From positions 1 through 50,150 of the forward strand of contig NZ_JABWQV010000017.1 in the NCBI RefSeq assembly GCF_014268615.1: DNA of 50,150 nt, read 5' to 3'. The translations under genes and the position numbers were made by a program. A model generated the notes under the pieces. That model saw nothing but the letters and a program-made list of their open reading frames with translations. It was not told where the DNA came from and did not search any database. This document shows, piece by piece, positions 9,197 through 16,988 of this stretch. Within the stretch, counting starts at the first letter, position 1; each line of letters opens with the position of its first letter. This DNA is from Pseudomonas tehranensis. GTDB lineage: Bacteria > Pseudomonadota > Gammaproteobacteria > Pseudomonadales > Pseudomonadaceae.

Positions 9197-9406
9197 ATGG
9201 AAGACACCGACCTGCAAGCGCTGATGGCCAGACTCGAATTGCTAATTGAGCGGGTCGAGCAACTTAAGAGCCAAAACGGACTCCTATTAGCTCAGGAAAA
9301 GACCTGGCGCGAGGAACGCGCGCACCTCATTGAAAAAAACGAAATCGCCCGGCGTAAGGTCGAATCGATGATTTCGCGCCTCAAGGCCCTGGAGCAAGAC
9401 TCATGA
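9197..9406 (+). CDS. TIGR02449 family small coiled-coil protein (ZapB-like)
   Basis: This 69-aa protein is almost entirely a predicted coiled coil, with heptads through LQALMARLELLIERVEQL and VESMISRLKALEQ. It matches the TIGR02449/SlyX-ZapB-like small proteins found immediately upstream of zapA in gammaproteobacteria. The ATG at 9197 gives the family N-terminus MEDTDLQAL; a longer frame starting at 9095 would add unrelated residues. Its TGA overlaps the zapA ATG (ATGA), so the two are translationally coupled. The neighbourhood suggests a Z-ring role, but this is inference. Confidence 0.85.
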   Translation: MEDTDLQALMARLELLIERVEQLKSQNGLLLAQEKTWREERAHLIEKNEIARRKVESMISRLKALEQDS

Positions 9407-9720
9407 GTTCAAGCAATAGCGTAACCGTGCAGATCCTCGATAAAGAATATTCGATCATCTGCCCCCAGGAAGAGCGCAGCAACCTGGTAAGCGCCGCCCG
9501 TTACCTGGACGGCAAGATGCGCGAGATCCGCAGCAGCGGCAAAGTCATCGGCGCCGACCGCATTGCTGTAATGGCTGCCTTGAACATCACCCACGAGCTG
9601 TTGCACCGCCAGGATACGCCGGACGTGCAAGTCAGCGGCTCGACCCGTGAACAGGTGCGCGATCTGCTCGATCGGGTGGATCTGGTACTGGCCACCGACC
9701 CGGACGTCAGCAAGGGCTGA
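9403..9720 (+). CDS. zapA: Cell division protein ZapA
   Basis: ZapA is a cytoplasmic FtsZ-binding protein that bundles protofilaments at the division ring. The 105-aa product has the globular N-terminal segment VTVQILDKEYSIICPQEE and a C-terminal helix for coiled-coil dimerisation, both at the usual family length. Its start overlaps the stop of the small coiled-coil gene. 6S RNA follows about 30 bases downstream, as in most gammaproteobacteria. Confidence 0.94.
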   Translation: MSSSNSVTVQILDKEYSIICPQEERSNLVSAARYLDGKMREIRSSGKVIGADRIAVMAALNITHELLHRQDTPDVQVSGSTREQVRDLLDRVDLVLATDPDVSKG

Positions 9721-9751
9721 TTCGCGAGGCTGCCTGGGGTATACTTGCGTC

Positions 9752-9930
9752 ACTCCCTGGGGTGCTTGCCAGTTGGTGATGTCCCTGAGCCGATACGCAC
9801 AACCACGGGAGTTGCACGTTGGGGCCGGTGTGCATGTCCGCTTGACGGAAAGCCTTAACGCCCCCTGCAACTTCCACCTTGAACTTTCGGGTTCAAGGGC
9901 TAAGCCGACAGCGGTTCATCCGGGGAGCCT
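9752..9930 (+). ncRNA. ssrS: 6S RNA (regulator of sigma-70 RNA polymerase)
   Basis: This is the 6S RNA, which mimics an open promoter and sequesters sigma-70 RNA polymerase in stationary phase. It sits in the conserved place between zapA and the 5-formyl-THF cyclo-ligase gene. The terminal stem is visible: CTCCCTGG (9753-9760) pairs over all eight positions, with one G-U pair, to CCGGGGAG (9920-9927). A -10-like TATACT at 9740-9745 lies the right distance upstream of the proposed 5' end. The ends are accurate to a few bases only. A strong hairpin follows at 9940-9966. Confidence 0.88.
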
Positions 9931-9939
9931 GATTTCTCA

Positions 9940-9966
9940 CAATGCCAGTCTTCAAGACTGGCATTG
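9940..9966 (+). terminator. Perfect 13-bp hairpin downstream of 6S RNA
   Basis: CAATGCCAGTCTT and AAGACTGGCATTG form a perfect 13-bp inverted repeat around a single central C. It begins ten bases after the 6S RNA 3' end, so it is the likely terminator or 3'-processing stop for ssrS. The T content after it is weak (TTGTGTC), so termination may be partial, with read-through into the cyclo-ligase gene as in other 6S-ygfA transcripts. Confidence 0.6.
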
Positions 9967-10047
9967 TTGTGTCTGGCGCAGGCATTTCTGAGCGCCCTGT
10001 TTTACGGTTACGCTGTGCTGTCGCCACCGATTGCGTGAAATATTCAT

Positions 10048-10653
10048 ATGACCGAACCAGCGCTGCTGCCGCGCCCGCAACTCCGCCGCCTGCTACGCCA
10101 GGCTCGTCGCGCCCTGACACCTGCCCAGCAGCGTGAAGCCGCTCGAGGGCTCTATAAGCAACTGGCCCAGCACCCGCTGTTTCGCCGGGCAAGACACATC
10201 GCCCTGTACCTGCCCAACGATGGCGAGATCGACCCGCGCCTGTTGCTGCGCGCCGCTCAGCGCCGGGGCAAGGCGACTTATCTGCCGGTACTCAGCCCAT
10301 GGCCGCAGACCAAGATGGTGTTCCAACGCATCCGCCCCGGCGAAAAGCTGCGACCCAATCGTTTTCGTATTCTGGAGCCGCGGATGAACATTGCCCGGCA
10401 ACGCAAGGTCTGGACGCTGGACCTGGTGCTATTGCCGCTGGTGGGGTTTGACGATGCGGGAGGTCGGCTGGGCATGGGCGGTGGCTTTTATGACCGCAGC
10501 CTGGGGTATCTGGCGCGACGCAAGCAATGGCGCAAACCGACGCTGTTGGGGCTGGCCCATGAATGTCAGAAAGTCGAACGGTTGGCGCAGGCGAGCTGGG
10601 ACGTGCCGCTGCAGGGAACGGTCAGCGACCGGTACTGGTATGTCGCGGGGTAG
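10048..10653 (+). CDS. fau: 5-formyltetrahydrofolate cyclo-ligase
   Basis: This cytoplasmic enzyme makes 5,10-methenyltetrahydrofolate from 5-formyl-THF using ATP. The 201-aa product starts MTEPALLPRPQLRR and carries the basic N-terminal helix, the LPNDGEID segment and the glycine-rich RLGMGGGFYDRSL motif typical of the family. It lies downstream of ssrS and is probably co-transcribed with it (the ygfA position of E. coli). A hairpin at 10653-10677 begins at the stop codon and separates it from the convergent small gene. Confidence 0.94.
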   Translation: MTEPALLPRPQLRRLLRQARRALTPAQQREAARGLYKQLAQHPLFRRARHIALYLPNDGEIDPRLLLRAAQRRGKATYLPVLSPWPQTKMVFQRIRPGEKLRPNRFRILEPRMNIARQRKVWTLDLVLLPLVGFDDAGGRLGMGGGFYDRSLGYLARRKQWRKPTLLGLAHECQKVERLAQASWDVPLQGTVSDRYWYVAG

Positions 10654-10677
10654 ACGCCGCAGGAAAACAGCGGCGTC
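10653..10677. terminator. Hairpin between fau and the 48-aa gene
   Basis: GACGCCGC (10653-10660) and GCGGCGTC (10670-10677) form a perfect 8-bp stem with a 9-base loop. It lies between two convergent genes, beginning at the last base of the fau stop codon. Neither strand shows a long U tract, so it may work as a weak or bidirectional terminator or as an mRNA-stabilising stem. Confidence 0.5.
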
Positions 10678-10689
10678 CTGCAGACCGGC

Positions 10690-10836
10690 TCAGCGTTTGA
10701 GCGAAGGCGCGGGCTGGGTGATTTCCATCGGTGTATCGGTCTTGCTGGCCCACAAACTCTGGGCGTAACCCGTGGTAACGACCCCCAGGCCGAACAGAAT
10801 GACCAAGATCCACAACAAATCCGGTTTGCGTTTCAT
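10690..10836 (-). CDS. Small single-pass membrane protein, 48 aa
   Basis: This short gene encodes MKRKPDLLWILVILFG followed by GLGVVTTGYAQSLWASK, so it has a basic N-terminus, one hydrophobic helix of about 18 residues and a short polar C-terminal tail. A strong purine-rich ribosome site (GAGGGGGG) lies just upstream of the ATG. The start and stop, the membrane topology and the strong ribosome site support a real gene. I do not recognise a named family. It is convergent with fau and divergent from the EVE-domain gene. Its function is unknown. Confidence 0.65.
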   Translation of the reverse strand: MKRKPDLLWILVILFGLGVVTTGYAQSLWASKTDTPMEITQPAPSLKR

Positions 10837-11031
10837 CGATTGCCCCCCTCAAGGCATATCACACACGATGACAGCAGCGGTTTTCTTATTGGCCGTGCAG
10901 CAGCGTAAAGCTTGGAAGGCCGGCATTTTGCGGCAACCGGCATCAACACGCAAACTCTGGCGTCAACCGACTGTCGGTTTGTCATAAGATCGCTGAACTT
11001 TTTTTATCATTACCGCCCAGGAGTAGAAATC

Positions 11032-11481
11032 ATGGCCTATTGGCTGATGAAATCCGAGCCCGACGAATTATCCATCCAGGGTCTGGAAAAGCTCGGCCAG
11101 GCGCGATGGGACGGGGTTCGCAACTACCAGGCACGTAACTTCTTGCGGGCCATGGCGGTGGGCGACTCGTTCTTTTTCTACCACTCCAGTTGCCCGGAGC
11201 CGGGTATAGCCGGCATTGGACAAATCATTCGGGCAGCCTACCCTGACCCGACGGCATTGGAGCCCGACAGCCACTATTTCGACCCCAAGGCCAGCCCGGA
11301 TAAAAATCCCTGGACTGCAATCGACGTGGCCCATGTCGAAACCTTTCCCCGCGTGCTCAAGCTCGACTATCTCAAGCAGCAAACCGCCCTGGCTGAAATG
11401 CCGCTGGTGCAAAAAGGCTCGCGACTGTCGGTGATGCCGGTGACGGCTGAGCAGTGGGCGGCGGTTATTGCCTTACGCTGA
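11032..11481 (+). CDS. EVE domain-containing protein
   Basis: This is a stand-alone EVE domain (PUA-like fold, related to human thymocyte nuclear protein 1), 149 aa. It starts MAYWLMKSEPDELSI and has the signature segments WDGVRNYQARNFLR and DSFFFYHSSC. EVE domains bind modified nucleobases in DNA or RNA. The ligand of the stand-alone bacterial form is not settled. The ATG at 11032 has a good ribosome site (CCAGGAG); an earlier in-frame start at 10912 has none and would add non-homologous residues. Confidence 0.92.
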   Translation: MAYWLMKSEPDELSIQGLEKLGQARWDGVRNYQARNFLRAMAVGDSFFFYHSSCPEPGIAGIGQIIRAAYPDPTALEPDSHYFDPKASPDKNPWTAIDVAHVETFPRVLKLDYLKQQTALAEMPLVQKGSRLSVMPVTAEQWAAVIALR

Positions 11482-11562
11482 TCCTCCATGAGTTGATGGA
11501 TATCAAGCTGGGCCCGTAACGAATCCAGCAGACTGCAACGCTACAGCCGCAGGATGCCGGAC

Positions 11563-12528
11563 ATGTCGACAAACCACCGTAGCTCTCGCTTTTTCGCCCT
11601 CGCCTTGATGGCTCTGTTGTTGGCCGCCGGAGGGTTTGGCTATTGGAAGTCGCGCCAGGATCGCCTGCCCGAAGGCCTAAGCATGGGCAATGGGCGCCTG
11701 GAGGCCACCGAAGTCCAGATCGCCAGCAAGACACCCGGGCGCTTGGCCGACGTTCATGTTGACGAAGGCGATGTCGTCAGCAAGGGCCAACTTCTGGCGC
11801 GCATGGACACCCGCACCCTGGAGGCCCAGCGAAACCAGGCCGAAGCCGAAGTAACGCGCGCCCGGGAAAACCTGTCCGCCGCTCAAGCCAATGTGCAACT
11901 GCGCCAGAGCGAACAATTGCTCGCCCACCAAGAACTCAAACGCACCCAGGAACTGTTCAGGCGCGGTTACGCCAGTGCTCAGGCGATCGACCAACAACAA
12001 GCCCGTTTCGACACGGCTAACGCCGCGGTCAATGCTGCCCAGGCCCAGGTGTCGGCAGCGGCCGCCGCCATCGGTGCGACCCAGGCCCAGGTTGCCCAAC
12101 TGACCAGCGAAATCGACGACAGCAGCCTGCGCGCCCCCATTGACGGTGTGATTCAGCTACGCCTGGCCGAGCCGGGCGAAGTGCTGGGCGCCGGTGGCCG
12201 AGTACTGCTGATGATCGATCCGAACGATCAATACATGAACCTGTATTTGCCGGCGTCCGTGGCCGGGAAACTGGCGGTGGGCGATCAGGCGCGTCTGCTG
12301 CTCGACGCCCTGCCCGATCGACCATTGCCGGCAACGGTCAGCTTCGTCGCGGCCAAATCCCAGTTCACCCCCAAAGAAGTCGAAACCCGTGACGAGCGCC
12401 AGAAACTGGTGTTCCGCGTCAAGATACGCCTGACGCGGCCCGGCGAAGTGCCCCAGGCAAAACCGGGCATGCCCGGCGCCGGCTACGTGCGCACAGCCCC
12501 CATTGACTGGCCGGCCAACTTGCAATGA
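11563..12528 (+). CDS. HlyD-family periplasmic adaptor of an ABC-2 exporter (YhiI type)
   Basis: This membrane fusion protein (about 321 aa) has an N-terminal anchor (FFALALMALLLAAGGFGYW), a first biotinyl-lipoyl half (DVHVDEGDVVSKGQLLARMD), a long Ala/Gln-rich coiled-coil hairpin (about residues 85-180) and a second lipoyl half followed by a beta-barrel. It begins a three-gene operon with rbbA and an ABC-2 permease, as in E. coli yhiI-rbbA-yhhJ. The ATG at 11563 is preferred because AGGA lies eight bases before it; the ATG at 11554 in the same frame lacks a spaced ribosome site. The stop overlaps the rbbA start (ATGA). Confidence 0.9.
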   Translation: MSTNHRSSRFFALALMALLLAAGGFGYWKSRQDRLPEGLSMGNGRLEATEVQIASKTPGRLADVHVDEGDVVSKGQLLARMDTRTLEAQRNQAEAEVTRARENLSAAQANVQLRQSEQLLAHQELKRTQELFRRGYASAQAIDQQQARFDTANAAVNAAQAQVSAAAAAIGATQAQVAQLTSEIDDSSLRAPIDGVIQLRLAEPGEVLGAGGRVLLMIDPNDQYMNLYLPASVAGKLAVGDQARLLLDALPDRPLPATVSFVAAKSQFTPKEVETRDERQKLVFRVKIRLTRPGEVPQAKPGMPGAGYVRTAPIDWPANLQ

Positions 12529-15248
12529 GCGCCACCGTTGGCGAACCAGCCCTGCACGTCAGGGGCCTTGAGCACCATTACGGCCAACTGACAGCCTTGA
12601 GCGATATCGCGTTCAGTCTGCCCATCGGCACTCGTTGCGGCCTGATCGGCCCGGACGGGGCGGGAAAATCCAGCCTGCTGGGGCTGATTGCCGGGGTCAA
12701 GAAACACCAGACAGGCGAGTTACAGGTGCTGGGGGGGGCAATCGAGGATCGACGTCATCGCAATACGCTTTATCGACGCATCGCCTTCATGCCCCAAGGG
12801 CTGGGGGGCAATCTTTATCCTGATTTGTCGATAAGCGCGAACATCCGGTTTTTCGCCACGCTGTTCGGGCTTTCGCGGGCTGAATGCGAACAGCGCATGG
12901 GCAAGCTCCTGTTGGCGACCGACCTGCAGCGTTTTGCCGAACGTCCGGCGGGCAAACTGTCGGGGGGCATGAAACAAAAGCTCGGCCTGTGTTGCGCGCT
13001 CATCCACGAGCCAGACCTGCTGATTCTCGACGAACCCACCACCGGCGTGGACCCGTTGTCGCGCCGGCGCTTTTGGGAGCTGATCGAAGACGTGCGCCGG
13101 CAACGACCGCAACTGACCCTGCTGGTCGCCACGGCTTACATGGAGGAAGCCGAACAGTTCGAGCATTGCCTGATGCTCGACAACGGCCGTTTGATCGCCA
13201 AGGGCTTGAGCGCCGAACTGGCTGGCGTCACCCCCGACGGCAAGCTCGACTCGGCTTTTACCTATTTCCAGGGTGACAGCCGCCACAACACCGCGCCACT
13301 GACGATCCCCCCCAGAACTGACAACGCCGACATTGCCATCCAGGCCCACGACCTCACCTTGCGCTTTGGTGATTTCACCGCAGTCGACAAGGTCAGCTTC
13401 GCGATAGGTCGCGGTGAGATCTTTGGCTTTCTGGGCTCCAACGGTTGCGGCAAGACCACCACCATGAAGGTGTTGACCGGGCTGATGCCCGCCAGCGAAG
13501 GCAGCGCCCGGCTGCTGGGCAACCCGGTCAACGCCAAGGACCTGGCCACCCGCAAACGGGTGGGCTTCATGTCTCAGAGTTTCTCACTGTACGGCGAACT
13601 GAGCGTGCGCCAGAATCTGGCCTTGCATGCGAAGCTGTTCGATCTGCCGAAGGCCGAAAGCGACGCGCGCATCAACGAGCTGATCCAGCGCTTCAATCTC
13701 CAGAGCCTCGCCGACCAACCTTGCGGCGCGCTCCCCTTGGGCCTGCGCCAGCGCTTGTCTCTCGCCGTGGCGGTGCTGCATCGCCCGGAAGTGCTGATCC
13801 TCGATGAACCGACCTCAGGCGTTGACCCGGCCGCGCGGGACGACTTTTGGCGACTGCTGATTGAGTTGTCCCGCGAACAGGGCGTGACGATATTTCTTTC
13901 CACGCATTTCATGAACGAAGCCCAACGCTGTGATCGCATTTCGCTGATGCACGCCGGCAAAGTCCTGGCCTGCGACACACCAGCAGCCCTCCAGGCGCAG
14001 TTCAACGGTCAGACGCTGGAGGCCGCGTTTGTCACCTGCCTGGAACAGGCCCAAGGGGAAACACAGCAAGACACCGCCCCCGTGCCCCTCGACAATGCCG
14101 GCACGCCGCAGGTCCGGCACGGCTTCAGCCTCGGGCGCCTGTGGGCCGTCGCCAGCCGGGAAGGCAAGGAGCTGCTGCGAGATAAAGTACGCATGGCCTT
14201 CGCCTTGCTGGGAGCCCTGTTCATGATGGTGATCTTCGGCTACGGCATTTCATTGGACGTGGAGAAGCTCGCCTTCGCCGTGTTCGATCAGGATCAGAGC
14301 CCGCAAAGTCGCGCTTATCTGGAAGCTTTCCGCAGCTCGCGCTATTTCGAGGAGCAGCCGGTTATCCAGGACGCGAACGCGCTGCATCGGCGCTTGCAAC
14401 GTTCGGAAATCAAGCTGGCCCTGCAAATCCCACCCGGTTTCGGCCGTGACCTGTATGCCGGTCGGCAACCCACCGTTGGCGCCTGGCTGGACGGCGGCAT
14501 GCCGTTTCGCGCCGAAACCAGTCGCAACTACGTCCAGGCGGTGCATCAGGCCAATCTCGAACAACTGGTTGAACAGAGCAGCCCGGCGCTAAACCAGCAA
14601 AGCGCAGCCAGCCTGGAGACCCGGTTCCGCTACAACCAGGACGTGGTCAGCGTGAACGCTATCGGTCCGGGCGTGATGGCGTTGATCCTCGCGTTCATTC
14701 CGGCGATGTTGACGGCCCTGGGGATCGTGCGGGAAAAGGAGTTGGGCTCGATCACCAATTTCTACGCCACACCGTTGACCCGCCTGGAGTTCCTGCTGGG
14801 CAAACAAGCGCCCTATCTGGCGGTCAGCCTGATCAATCTGGCCCTGCTGACGGCGATGAATCGCTGGCTGTTCGGCGTGCCATTCAAAGGCAGCGGCCTG
14901 ACGCTGGCGTTGGGCGGGCTGCTCTACGTACTGGCAACCACCAGCATGGGGTTGTTGATCTCGGCGTTTACCCGCACCCAGATCGCAGCGATCCTCGGCA
15001 CCATGATCATCACCAGTCTTCCGACCATCCAGTTCTCAGGGTTGATCGTGCCGCGCTCATCCCTGGACGGGGCAGCCTCGGTGATGGGCCAGTTGTTTCC
15101 CGCCGGTTATTTCCTGGACATCGCCGTCGGCACTTTCACCAAGGCCCTGGACCTGCGCCAGCTATGGCCGCAATGCCTGGCGCTACTGGGCTTTTTTCTG
15201 GTGTTCACCGGGCTCAGCCTGGTCATGCTGAAAAAACAGGAGGCCTGA
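12525..15248 (+). CDS. rbbA: RbbA-type ABC transporter, two ATPase domains fused to a permease
   Basis: This is a 907-aa fusion of two ABC ATPase domains and one ABC-2 membrane domain. Domain 1 has Walker A GPDGAGKSS (42-50), signature LSGGM (145-149) and Walker B LLILDE. Domain 2 has Walker A GSNGCGKTT (304-312) but a signature reading LPLGL (403-407), then Walker B VLILDE. The membrane part runs from about residue 540 to the end, with a large periplasmic loop and five or six C-terminal helices. In E. coli the protein was reported to associate with ribosomes as well as to resemble an exporter. Here it lies between its HlyD adaptor and a second permease, so export is the likelier role. Confidence 0.92.
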   Translation: MSATVGEPALHVRGLEHHYGQLTALSDIAFSLPIGTRCGLIGPDGAGKSSLLGLIAGVKKHQTGELQVLGGAIEDRRHRNTLYRRIAFMPQGLGGNLYPDLSISANIRFFATLFGLSRAECEQRMGKLLLATDLQRFAERPAGKLSGGMKQKLGLCCALIHEPDLLILDEPTTGVDPLSRRRFWELIEDVRRQRPQLTLLVATAYMEEAEQFEHCLMLDNGRLIAKGLSAELAGVTPDGKLDSAFTYFQGDSRHNTAPLTIPPRTDNADIAIQAHDLTLRFGDFTAVDKVSFAIGRGEIFGFLGSNGCGKTTTMKVLTGLMPASEGSARLLGNPVNAKDLATRKRVGFMSQSFSLYGELSVRQNLALHAKLFDLPKAESDARINELIQRFNLQSLADQPCGALPLGLRQRLSLAVAVLHRPEVLILDEPTSGVDPAARDDFWRLLIELSREQGVTIFLSTHFMNEAQRCDRISLMHAGKVLACDTPAALQAQFNGQTLEAAFVTCLEQAQGETQQDTAPVPLDNAGTPQVRHGFSLGRLWAVASREGKELLRDKVRMAFALLGALFMMVIFGYGISLDVEKLAFAVFDQDQSPQSRAYLEAFRSSRYFEEQPVIQDANALHRRLQRSEIKLALQIPPGFGRDLYAGRQPTVGAWLDGGMPFRAETSRNYVQAVHQANLEQLVEQSSPALNQQSAASLETRFRYNQDVVSVNAIGPGVMALILAFIPAMLTALGIVREKELGSITNFYATPLTRLEFLLGKQAPYLAVSLINLALLTAMNRWLFGVPFKGSGLTLALGGLLYVLATTSMGLLISAFTRTQIAAILGTMIITSLPTIQFSGLIVPRSSLDGAASVMGQLFPAGYFLDIAVGTFTKALDLRQLWPQCLALLGFFLVFTGLSLVMLKKQEA

Positions 15249-16366
15249 TGCACAAGTTTTCGCATATCTGGCGTCTTGGCCTCAAGGAACTGACCAGCCT
15301 GCGGTATGACTCCGTCCTGCTGCTGTTTTTAGGCTACGCATTCACCGTGGCGATCTACATGCCGGCCGCAGGCTCGGTGATCGGCGTCCACAACGCCAGC
15401 GTGGCGGTGGTGGATGAAGACCAAAGCCATCTCTCACGTCAATTGATCCAGGCTCTGCAACCGCCGGAATTCCAGAGCCCCGTGGCGTTGCCCTATGCCG
15501 AGCTGGACAAGGTCATGGACAGTGGCCGCTACACCTTCGTCATCAATGTGCCCGCCAACTTCCAGGCCGATCTGCTCGCCGGACGAGAGCCTGCGCTGCA
15601 ACTCAACGTTGATGCCACAGCCATGAGCCAGGCGTTCATGGGCGCCGGCTACATCGGGCGGATTTTCCAACAGGAACTGCTGACCTACAGCGGGCGGGCA
15701 CAAGCAAGCACACAAACGCCCGTGAAGCTGACTACCCGAGCGCTGTTTAACACCAATCTTGAGGGCGGGTGGTTTCTGGCCGTGATCCAGATCGTCAACA
15801 ACATCACGATCCTGGCCATCATCCTCACGGGCACCGCGCTGCTGCGCGAGCGCGAGCACGGCACCCTCGATCACCTGCTGGTGCTACCGCTGACCGCACT
15901 GGAAATCATGCTGGCGAAAATCTGGAGCAACATGCTGGTGGTGGTGCTATGCACCTGGGCCTCACTGGAAATAATCGTCAAGGTCGCCTTGGGCGTGCCG
16001 CTTGCCGGCTCCATGTTGCTATTTCTGCTGGTGACCGCGCTCTACCTGTTCGCCAGCACCGCCCTGGGCATCTTTCTCGCCACCCTGGCCCGCTCGACGC
16101 CGCAGTTCGGTCTACTGTCGATCCCGGTCATCATACCGATGCTGCTGTTGTCGGGCGGCAGCACGCCGCTCGATAGCATGCCGCAATGGTTGCAATGGGT
16201 GATGCAAGGTTCGCCTTCGACCCATTTCGTCAGCCTCAGCGCGGCGATTCTATTCCGGGATGCGAGCGTTAGCGTGGTATGGCCAGACCTGCTGGCACTG
16301 GCGGCAATCGGGCTCTTGTTCTTTTTCATCGCCCTGGGGCGGTTTCGCAAAAGCCTGGCGTCCTGA
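15248..16366 (+). CDS. ABC-2 type permease (YhhJ type)
   Basis: This 372-aa ABC-2 permease has one N-terminal membrane helix (VLLLFLGYAFTVAIYMP), a periplasmic domain of about 150 residues and five C-terminal helices, with the motif ERGT/EREHGTLDHLLVLPL that links to the ATPase. It is the half-partner of the rbbA membrane domain. The ATG shares its first base with the last base of the rbbA TGA, so translation is coupled. The frame is open further upstream within rbbA, but no ribosome site is seen there. The substrate is unknown. Confidence 0.92.
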   Translation: MHKFSHIWRLGLKELTSLRYDSVLLLFLGYAFTVAIYMPAAGSVIGVHNASVAVVDEDQSHLSRQLIQALQPPEFQSPVALPYAELDKVMDSGRYTFVINVPANFQADLLAGREPALQLNVDATAMSQAFMGAGYIGRIFQQELLTYSGRAQASTQTPVKLTTRALFNTNLEGGWFLAVIQIVNNITILAIILTGTALLREREHGTLDHLLVLPLTALEIMLAKIWSNMLVVVLCTWASLEIIVKVALGVPLAGSMLLFLLVTALYLFASTALGIFLATLARSTPQFGLLSIPVIIPMLLLSGGSTPLDSMPQWLQWVMQGSPSTHFVSLSAAILFRDASVSVVWPDLLALAAIGLLFFFIALGRFRKSLAS

Positions 16367-16383
16367 TAAAAAGCAGCCTTCGT

Positions 16384-16408
16384 CAGCGCCTACCGATTCG
16401 TGGCGCTG
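16384..16408. terminator. Hairpin between the ABC-2 operon and the FliL-like gene
   Basis: CAGCGCC and GGCGCTG form a 7-bp stem with an 11-base loop in the 64-base gap between two convergent genes. No clear T tract follows on either strand, so this is a weak terminator candidate. Confidence 0.35.
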
Positions 16409-16430
16409 TCGGGGCTACGATCCAGCCGAT

Positions 16431-16838
16431 TTATTGAATGATCAGGTTATTGAACAACAGGTCATCCACCATCGGTTTACCCGTTTCGTCGTTCATCACC
16501 TGCTGAGTCTGCTTCAAGGCTTCCTGACGCAGTTTCTCCTTGGCTTCGATATTGTTCATGGCCTCGGTGGTCTGTTGGGCGAACAGTGCAACCAGCTGAT
16601 TACGGATCAGCGGCTCGTTGGCCTTCACCGCCGCAGCGGCGGCATCCCCCGTGACACGCAGGGCCACATCGGCCTTGTACACCCTCAGCTTCGCCGAGCC
16701 GTCCAGGCCATAATTGCCCACGAATGGCGGGCTGAGGGTGATGTAACTGACCTTCGGCGCCTCGCCTTCTTTGGCTTCCTCGGCCATCGCCGTCACAGGC
16801 AGCGACAAGGCCAGCATCAACATGATCCACGCTTTCAC
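16431..16838 (-). CDS. FliL-like periplasmic protein outside flagellar clusters
   Basis: This is a 135-aa protein of the FliL family. The start is taken as GTG at 16838 because GAGGAG lies six bases upstream; longer frames to 16937 add residues with no homologous look. The N-terminus reads as a signal peptide ending in AMA before EEAKEG, rather than the long anchor of classical FliL. The FliL core is visible (YITLSPPFVGNY, LRVYKADVALRV, IRNQLVALF). No flagellar genes are nearby. A role beside MotB-like or other envelope proteins is possible but unproven. Confidence 0.82.
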   Translation of the reverse strand: MKAWIMLMLALSLPVTAMAEEAKEGEAPKVSYITLSPPFVGNYGLDGSAKLRVYKADVALRVTGDAAAAAVKANEPLIRNQLVALFAQQTTEAMNNIEAKEKLRQEALKQTQQVMNDETGKPMVDDLLFNNLIIQ

Positions 16839-16988
16839 ATTCGACTCCTCATACGGTTTGCGGCCCAGCATACCGACCCGCCGTTCAAGCACAAGCTTAT
16901 GGCCGGCTATCAGGGCGGGGCATGCTCGTTGACCCATTGACTCTCACACCTACACTTATCGGCCATCACTCCCAAAGGAATAGCCCTG

